From an uncultured Collinsella sp. (GTDB lineage: Bacteria > Actinomycetota > Coriobacteriia > Coriobacteriales > Coriobacteriaceae): a DNA stretch of 10,583 bases. The DNA lies in assembly GCA_900757235.1 (NCBI GenBank), contig CAAENB010000012.1:1-10583 (forward strand), read 5' to 3'. Made by a program: the position numbers and the translations under genes. The stretch's first letter is position 1. Each line of letters begins with the position of its first letter. The notes beneath the pieces are model-generated. The model was not told the DNA's origin and did no database searches. It saw nothing but the letters and a program-made list of their open reading frames with translations. Shown in pieces: positions 6,470 through 10,583 of the stretch.

Positions 6470-8436
6470 CTGCGCGTGAGCTTGTCGAATGTCCCGTTGT
6501 CGTTGGAACAGCAGGACACGTCGACCACGGAAAGTCGGCCCTTATCGAGGCGCTGACCGGCAAAAATCCCGACCGTCTGGAGGTCGAACGCCGCCGAGGC
6601 ATGACTACGGAGCTCGGCTTTGGCGAGCTCGAGCTTCCCAGCGGCAAGCTTGTCGGCCTGGTCGACGTGCCCGGGCATGCGCACTACCTGCGCGCGATGG
6701 TACAGGGTGCCACCGGCGTGGGCGTTGCGTTGCTGGTGGTTTCTGCCGTTGAGGGCGTGATGCCGCAGACGCGAGAGCACGTGTACGTGTTGGAGCTGTT
6801 GGGCGTGAGGCACCTCGTGGTGGCGCTCACGATGCGCGATCTGGCCGATGACGAGACGGCGGAGCTCGCCGAGCTCGACGTGATGGACTTCCTCAGCGAT
6901 ACCGTCTTTGCCGATGCGCCCGTGGTGCCTGTTTCCTCGCGCACGGGCGTGGGCATCGAGGACGTTCGCCTTGCCCTCGATGCCGCCATCGACTCTTTCC
7001 TGGCCGATACCGCATCCCGCCCGGTGCGCCCCGGTCTGGCCCCGCGCCTGCCCATCGACCGCTGCTTCACCATCAAGGGATCCGGGACGGTCGTCACGGG
7101 CACGCTTCACGATGCCCCCGTAGCGGTGGGCGACGAGCTCGTCTCATGTCCCGCGGGCGTGCGCTGCCGCGTGCGCGCGATTCAGGTGCATGGTGATACT
7201 CCTCGGGCGTTGCCCGGACAGCGCGCGGCGCTCAACATCGTGGGCGACGGTGCGGGCGACCTTCCGCGTGGCGAGGTCCTCTGCGGGTCTGGTGCCGAGG
7301 GCTTGACGCTCAGACTCATCGCCCGCTTCACGTATCTGGGGCGCGAGGGCACCAAGCCCGCGCCCTTCGAGTCCGGTACGCGCGTTCATGTGATGGCGGG
7401 TACGGCGGAGGTCCTTGGCCGTGTCATGCTCATGGAGGGTGAGGGACCCATTGAGGCTGGCGAGACCCGCATCGTGCAGGTCCGTCTGGAGGAGCGCCTT
7501 CCCGTGCGATCAGGCGACGGCCTCATTGTGCTCGCGTTCTCGCCGGTGGTGCTTATCGGCGGCGGTCGTGTTCTTCTTTCGCGGTGCCGCCGCTCGCGCG
7601 TCCTCTCCGCGGGCGAGTGCGCGCTGCTCGGGGCCCTGGATGCCGACGACCGCGCCGCCGCCGTTGCCGCATGGTTGGGGCTGCAGCGCCTGCCTGTGCC
7701 TGCCGCGGCCGCAGCCCGTGCTCTCGATCTTTCGGGTGCCGAGGCGGCTGCGCTCCTGCACGGGGCGGTTTCCTCGGGTGACGCCGTGGCGCTTCATGCC
7801 GAGCGCTCGACCGAGGAGCTCTATGCCGCCCCCGCTGTGCTCGATGCCGCCCTCGCCACGCTCTCCGTCACGTTGGCCGCCATGCACGGGGCCGCGCCCA
7901 AGCAGACGGGTTTCACGCCGGGCGAGGTCGCGCATGCCGCCTGGCCGACAGCGGGCGAAGACATTGCGTCCGCGCTCGTTCTCGAGGGCTGTGCGCGCGG
8001 CGTGTGCACCGTCGACGGTGCCGAGGTGTTCGACCCGCACTCTGCCGCTGCGGCGATACGTGTGGTGCGCGAGGCGAGCCAGCGCATCGTGGCCGCCCTC
8101 GACGAGGCGGGTCTCGGTGCGGCGACACTGCCCGAGGTGGGTGAGCGTCTGCAGCTCGATCGCGACACCATGACGCGTGCCCTGCGCGAGCTTTCGCTCA
8201 ACCGCGCGATCGTTAAGATCGAACGCGACGTTGCCTTGTCTGCCGCCGCCGAGGCCCATGCACGTGAGGTCGTCGCCGCGGCTATCGAGGCTGCTGGCGG
8301 CGTTGCCACGACGAGTGTGCTGCGCGAGGCCTTAGGCGTGTCGCGCAAACGAGCCATTAGCATCTTGGAGCACCTGGATGCGGTGCGTTTTACGACGCTC
8401 AACAAGGAGGCCGGCGGTCTCAGATCCCTGCGCTAG
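6466..8436 (+). CDS. selB: Selenocysteine-specific elongation factor SelB
   Basis: GTPase that brings Sec-tRNA-Sec to the ribosome at UGA codons marked by a SECIS hairpin. It has 656 residues, somewhat longer than E. coli SelB (614). The G domain shows G1 GTAGHVDHGKS (14-24), G2 RRRGMTTELGF (about 42-52) and G3 DVPGH (67-71). The G4 position reads ALTMRD (120-125) instead of the expected [NT]KxD, so Met123 replaces the conserved lysine. EF-Tu-like domains follow, with DRCFTIKGSGTVVTGTL (about 199-215). The C-terminal part is a series of winged-helix domains ending in RKRAISILEHLDAVRFT, the SECIS-binding end. I chose the ATG at 6466 for its ATGA overlap with selA; the frame is open upstream but lies inside selA. 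Confidence 0.95.
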   Translation: MTARELVECPVVVGTAGHVDHGKSALIEALTGKNPDRLEVERRRGMTTELGFGELELPSGKLVGLVDVPGHAHYLRAMVQGATGVGVALLVVSAVEGVMPQTREHVYVLELLGVRHLVVALTMRDLADDETAELAELDVMDFLSDTVFADAPVVPVSSRTGVGIEDVRLALDAAIDSFLADTASRPVRPGLAPRLPIDRCFTIKGSGTVVTGTLHDAPVAVGDELVSCPAGVRCRVRAIQVHGDTPRALPGQRAALNIVGDGAGDLPRGEVLCGSGAEGLTLRLIARFTYLGREGTKPAPFESGTRVHVMAGTAEVLGRVMLMEGEGPIEAGETRIVQVRLEERLPVRSGDGLIVLAFSPVVLIGGGRVLLSRCRRSRVLSAGECALLGALDADDRAAAVAAWLGLQRLPVPAAAAARALDLSGAEAAALLHGAVSSGDAVALHAERSTEELYAAPAVLDAALATLSVTLAAMHGAAPKQTGFTPGEVAHAAWPTAGEDIASALVLEGCARGVCTVDGAEVFDPHSAAAAIRVVREASQRIVAALDEAGLGAATLPEVGERLQLDRDTMTRALRELSLNRAIVKIERDVALSAAAEAHAREVVAAAIEAAGGVATTSVLREALGVSRKRAISILEHLDAVRFTTLNKEAGGLRSLR

Positions 8437-8451
8437 GGCTCCGAATCGCCG

Positions 8452-8617
8452 CTCGCCACAAAACCGGCCTATCTACTACGTTTAAGTGACTACCCTCGAC
8501 CATTTCAAAAACCGCAAAAACAAAACCGCAGGTAGATGACTTGCCGATGTTACGAAAAAGTGGGTATGGTTTACCCTTGCTGGTTAAACGTAGTAGATGG
8601 GCCGTTTTCGTGGCGCG
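8452..8617. repeat. 166-bp element with 34-bp inverted repeats between selB and selC
   Basis: The left arm 8452-8485 and right arm 8584-8617 are inverted copies matching at 30 of 34 positions, one mismatch being a G-U pair. The innermost 15 bp (ACGTTTAA side) are perfect. The 98-base centre is A/T-rich compared with the genes around it. It contains two copies of AAAACCGCA (8508-8516 and 8522-8530) and a small hairpin GGGTA-TGGTT-TACCC (8562-8576). No convincing reading frame exists inside. The left arm begins 15 bases after the selB stop and the right arm ends 34 bases before selC. It resembles a MITE or a large structured RNA; which one is undecided. Confidence 0.75.
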
Positions 8618-8629
8618 ACACTGCGCGTT

Positions 8630-8638
8630 TGGTAAAAT
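8630..8638 (+). promoter_or_regulatory. Extended -10 promoter of selC
   Basis: TGGTAAAAT (8630-8638) is an extended -10 element. Expected initiation near 8645 is about six bases before the tRNA 5' end, a typical spacing for a tRNA gene. No clear -35 is present; the corresponding position, about 8610-8615, falls inside the right inverted-repeat arm. Confidence 0.5.
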
Positions 8639-8650
8639 ACCGCCACGTTT

Positions 8651-8747
8651 GGGAACGGATGGGCTCCGGTGGGCCCCGCGGTCCTCAAAACCGTTGTGAG
8701 GCGTGCAAAACGTCTTGGATGTGTTCGATTCACATACGTTCCCGCCA
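8651..8747 (+). tRNA. selC: tRNA-Sec (anticodon TCA)
   Basis: Selenocysteine tRNA of 97 nt with encoded discriminator G and CCA. The acceptor strand GGGAACGG (8651-8658) pairs with ACGTTCCC (8736-8743) over seven pairs; the eighth position is a G-A mismatch. The D arm is the long 6-bp form, GGGCTC-CGGT-GGGCCC (8661-8676). The anticodon stem GCGGT/ACCGT closes the loop CCTCAAA, with TCA at 8685-8687. The long variable arm pairs GAGGCGT with ACGTCTT over seven bp. The T arm is ATGTG-TTCGATT-CACAT (8719-8735). The long D stem, TCA anticodon and long variable arm are diagnostic. It sits 214 bases after selB. Oddities are C at position 33 instead of U and the mismatched eighth acceptor pair. Confidence 0.96.
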
Positions 8748-8761
8748 ACGCGTCCTGCCAA

Positions 8762-8794
8762 CCGCCACAAAGGTGCCTGTCCTCTTTGTGGTGG
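8762..8794. repeat. Hairpin after selC (REP-like, possible terminator)
   Basis: CCGCCACAAAG (8762-8772) and CTTTGTGGTGG (8784-8794) form an 11-bp stem with one G-T, closing the loop GTGCCTGTCCT. No T run follows, so it is not a standard terminator, although it could trim or end the selC transcript. Read on the other strand the loop side gives AAAGAGGACAGG, nearly the AAAGAGGGACAGG of the focA-selA palindrome (4849-4861). Confidence 0.65.
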
Positions 8795-8913
8795 TATGGA
8801 CCACGTGGACGAAACAGCTTCGAAACACGCAATTTGTACGTCAGCTGTTCAAAAACGCTTCTACCTGCATCGTAATCAAAATGAAACATCCGCCCGCGGT
8901 CTTATTCGTAACT
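8795..8913. other. Non-coding stretch between selC and gdhA
   Basis: Together with the hairpin before it and the promoter region after it, this forms the 262-base gap between selC and gdhA. It is more A/T-rich than the genes. I see only a short palindrome CCACGTGG (8800-8807) and distant 7-bp arms AACAGCT (8813-8819)/AGCTGTT (8843-8849). Open frames exist, but they cross selC and its hairpin and look like chance. Confidence 0.5.
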
Positions 8914-8943
8914 TTGCCGCAACAGTGCGATATTATCCATACT
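8914..8943 (+). promoter_or_regulatory. Candidate promoter of gdhA
   Basis: TTGCCG (8914-8919) and CATACT (8938-8943) are spaced by 18 bases. An alternative -10, TATTAT (8931-8936), has no good -35. Initiation near 8950 would give a leader of about 60 bases ending in a strong GGAGGA ribosome-binding site (9001-9006). Confidence 0.4.
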
Positions 8944-9009
8944 CGATAAAGCTCACGGCGCATGGGGCGCCGCGAACGACACCTTTCTTTTCCATCAATT
9001 GGAGGAAGC

Positions 9010-10365
9010 ATGAGCTACACGCAGAAAGTTCTCGACGAGCTCAAGGCCCGCTATCCCGAGCAGCCTGAGTTCATCCAGGCCGCGACCGAGATCCTCGGCA
9101 CCATCCAGCCGGCGCTCGACGCCCATCCCGAGTACGAGGAGGCCGCCCTGCTTGAGCGCCTCGTCGAGCCCGAGCGCATCGTCATGTTCCGTGTCCCCTG
9201 GGTCGACGACCAGGGCAAGGTTCAGGTCAACCGCGGCTACCGCGTCGAGTTCAACTCTGCCATTGGACCCTACAAGGGCGGCCTGCGCTTTAACCCGACG
9301 GTCACCCTGGGCATGCTCAAGTTCCTGGGCCTGGAGCAGATCCTCAAGAACAGCCTAACCACCCTTCCCATGGGCGGCGGCAAGGGCGGCTCCGACTTTG
9401 ACCCCAAGGGCAAGTCCAACAACGAGATCATGCACTTCTGCCAGTCCTTCATGACCGAGCTCTACCGCCACATCGGCCCCAACACCGACGTACCCGCCGG
9501 CGACCTGGGCGTTGGCGGCCGCGAGGTGGCCTACATGTTCGGTCAGTACAAGCGCCTGACCAACGAGTGGACTGGCGTCCTCACCGGCAAGGGCCTCTCC
9601 TTTGGCGGCTCGCTCGCCCGTACCGAGGCCACCGGTTACGGCCTGGTCTACTTTGTGGACGAGTACCTCAAGAGCCGCGGCGACTCCTTCGAGGGCAAGA
9701 ACGTCGTCGTTCACGGTTCCGGTAACGTCGCTATCTACGCGGTTCAGAAGGTCTCCCAGCTCGGCGGCAAGGTGCTGGCCTGCTCCGACACCCACGGTTG
9801 GGTCGAGGATCCCGACGGCATCGACTACACTGTGCTCGAGCATGTCTACAACAAGAAGCGCTCTGGCCATGACAAGGGCGTTACGCTCGCTATGTACGTC
9901 GACGAGAAGCCCAATGCCACGTGGCACGAGGGTGACGGCCGCGGCGTGTGGCAGCTGCCCTGCGACATCGCGCTGCCCTGCGCTCGCGAGAACACGCTGC
10001 TGCTCGAGGACGCCCAGGCGCTCGTCGCCAACGGCTGCAAGGTGGTCGGCGAGGGCGCGAACATGCCCACGACCATCGAGGCCACGACCTACTTCCAGGA
10101 GAACGGCGTCGCCTTTATGCCCGGTAAGGCTGCCAACGCCGGCGGCGTGCTCGTGTCCGGCCTGGAGATGAGCCAGAACGCCGAGCACCTGTCCTGGACC
10201 TTCGAGGAGGTCGACGGCAAGCTCGAGCAGCTCATGCGCGGCATGTTCCACAACGTGGACGACACCGCCAAGGAGTATGGCCAGGAGGGCAACTTTGTCA
10301 TGGGTGCCAACATCGCTGGCTTCCTGAAGGTCGCTGACGCCATGCTCGCCCAGGGCGTCTGCTAA
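9010..10365 (+). CDS. gdhA: NADP-type glutamate dehydrogenase
   Basis: Cytoplasmic enzyme interconverting 2-oxoglutarate plus ammonia and glutamate. It has 451 residues, the length of the hexameric bacterial GdhA group (E. coli 447), and resembles it along its whole length. Motifs in order: LLERLVEPERIVMFRVPWVDD (48-67 region), AIGPYKGGLRF (84-94), the catalytic-lysine block PMGGGKGGSDFDPKGK (Lys125), the catalytic aspartate in PAGDLGVGGRE (Asp165), KGLSFGGSLARTEATGYG, the Rossmann GSGNVA, and the C-terminal KVADAMLAQGVC. NADP preference is inferred from overall similarity. The ATG at 9010 sits three bases after GGAGGAA. Codons end in C far more often than in neighbouring genes, as in a highly expressed gene. 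It is monocistronic, with its own promoter region and terminator. Confidence 0.97.
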   Translation: MSYTQKVLDELKARYPEQPEFIQAATEILGTIQPALDAHPEYEEAALLERLVEPERIVMFRVPWVDDQGKVQVNRGYRVEFNSAIGPYKGGLRFNPTVTLGMLKFLGLEQILKNSLTTLPMGGGKGGSDFDPKGKSNNEIMHFCQSFMTELYRHIGPNTDVPAGDLGVGGREVAYMFGQYKRLTNEWTGVLTGKGLSFGGSLARTEATGYGLVYFVDEYLKSRGDSFEGKNVVVHGSGNVAIYAVQKVSQLGGKVLACSDTHGWVEDPDGIDYTVLEHVYNKKRSGHDKGVTLAMYVDEKPNATWHEGDGRGVWQLPCDIALPCARENTLLLEDAQALVANGCKVVGEGANMPTTIEATTYFQENGVAFMPGKAANAGGVLVSGLEMSQNAEHLSWTFEEVDGKLEQLMRGMFHNVDDTAKEYGQEGNFVMGANIAGFLKVADAMLAQGVC

Positions 10366-10408
10366 ATCCAGCTCAACATAGCTCCACACAGCACCAGCTG
10401 ATGCGCTT

Positions 10409-10443
10409 AAGGCTCCCGACCATATTGGCCGGGAGCCTTTTTC
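10409..10443 (+). terminator. Rho-independent terminator of gdhA
   Basis: AAGGCTCCCG (10409-10418) pairs with CGGGAGCCTT (10430-10439) over ten bp around an 11-base loop, followed by a T run ending at 10442. It begins 43 bases after the gdhA stop. Confidence 0.93.
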
Positions 10444-10472
10444 TATGGTGGTGAGGGTCGTGCCCCCTCGTT

Positions 10473-10481
10473 TGGTACACT
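10473..10481 (+). promoter_or_regulatory. Possible extended -10 for the last gene
   Basis: TGGTACACT has the same TGG-plus-hexamer layout as the selC promoter. No -35 is evident at 17 bases. It would initiate near 10488, giving a leader of about 20-30 bases to the partial gene. Confidence 0.35.
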
Positions 10482-10505
10482 TAAAGGTACTGGACAAGTG
10501 AAGAG

Positions 10506-10583
10506 ATGGGGGAGAACGTGCTCAAGTTCGGTACCTACGTCCGTGTTGGAAACGCGGCCGAAGCCTATGAGCTCTTGCAGAAG
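10506..10583 (+). CDS. Start of a gene, possibly a molybdenum-hydroxylase FAD subunit (3'-partial)
   Basis: Only about 26 residues are visible, running off the window: MGENVLKFGTYVRVGNAAEA, then YELLQK. The pattern TYVRxxxxAEAYELLQK is like the N-terminus of the FAD-binding subunits of xanthine dehydrogenase-type molybdenum hydroxylases, which typically begin with a YxxPxSLEEAxxLL helix. With so little sequence this is a tentative reading. The start is uncertain. ATG at 10506 has only a weak GAAGAG before it. GTG at 10518 has GGGGGAG just upstream, but spaced only three bases away. If correct, the gene would fit the selenium theme, because some of these hydroxylases carry a labile selenium cofactor. 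Confidence 0.45.
   Translation, partial: MGENVLKFGTYVRVGNAAEAYELLQK

Noticed and set aside
8452..8617. CRISPR array
   Set aside because: There are only two arms, they are inverted rather than direct, and there are no regular spacers.
8536..8949. Hypothetical proteins in the selB-gdhA gap, including frames starting at 8536 and 8703
   Set aside because: These frames run through the inverted-repeat arm, the whole of selC and its hairpin, and have no ribosome-binding site or family resemblance.
9355..10497. Long minus-strand open frame opposite gdhA
   Set aside because: It is a low-complexity Val/Leu/Ala/Gly translation, antisense to a strongly conserved gene with marked C-ending codons.
1..10583. 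A selenoprotein (in-frame UGA with SECIS) or selD inside the window
   Set aside because: No recognised gene needs UGA read-through to reach family length, and no SelD motif is seen in any frame.

Overview
The window looks like a chromosomal segment of a high-GC Gram-positive gut anaerobe. Gene content, codon use and intergenic style resemble Coriobacteriia, most likely Collinsella; this is inferred from the sequence with no database search. All recognisable genes lie on the + strand. The unifying theme is selenium: a selenium/sulfur handling cluster at the left end, then the selenocysteine (Sec) decoding genes selA, selB and selC, with a formate channel beside them.

Layout: (1) 2-2008 is a tight three-gene operon: yedF (5' end cut off), a DUF3343 carrier-like protein, and a class V cysteine desulfurase/selenocysteine lyase. 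A strong terminator follows at 2023-2055. (2) 2076-3434 is a BrnQ-type branched-chain amino acid carrier. (3) 3526-3682 holds tRNA-Pro(TGG) and tRNA-Gly(TCC), with a promoter in front and a hairpin terminator behind. (4) 3744-3870 is a compact palindromic element whose ends copy the 3' end of tRNA-Gly. (5) 3991-4827 is a FocA-family formate channel. (6) 4850-4933 is an 84-nt imperfect palindrome. (7) 5012-8436 is selA-selB, overlapping by four bases (ATGA). (8) 8452-8617 is an element with 34-bp inverted repeats. (9) 8651-8747 is selC, the tRNA-Sec with anticodon TCA, which falls in a stretch without protein-coding genes. (10) 9010-10365 is an NADP-type glutamate dehydrogenase with its own terminator. 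(11) From about 10506 a new gene starts and runs off the window; its N-terminus resembles the FAD-binding subunit of xanthine dehydrogenase-type molybdenum hydroxylases.

How the genes fit together: the desulfurase, YedF and DUF3343 proteins probably mobilise and carry reduced selenium or sulfur. SelA converts Ser-tRNA-Sec to Sec-tRNA-Sec using selenophosphate, and SelB delivers it to in-frame UGA codons. The enzyme that makes selenophosphate (SelD) and the selenoprotein targets are not in the window. FocA next to selA suggests that a selenoprotein formate dehydrogenase is one customer, and the partial last gene hints at a molybdenum hydroxylase.

The least explained material is non-coding. 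Three different palindromic elements sit in the gaps around the Sec genes, and a fourth hairpin follows selC. They look like REP- or MITE-type repeats. Two of them share a GGACAGG-type motif, and one is built from tRNA-Gly sequence. SelB and selC also carry unusual residues at normally conserved positions.
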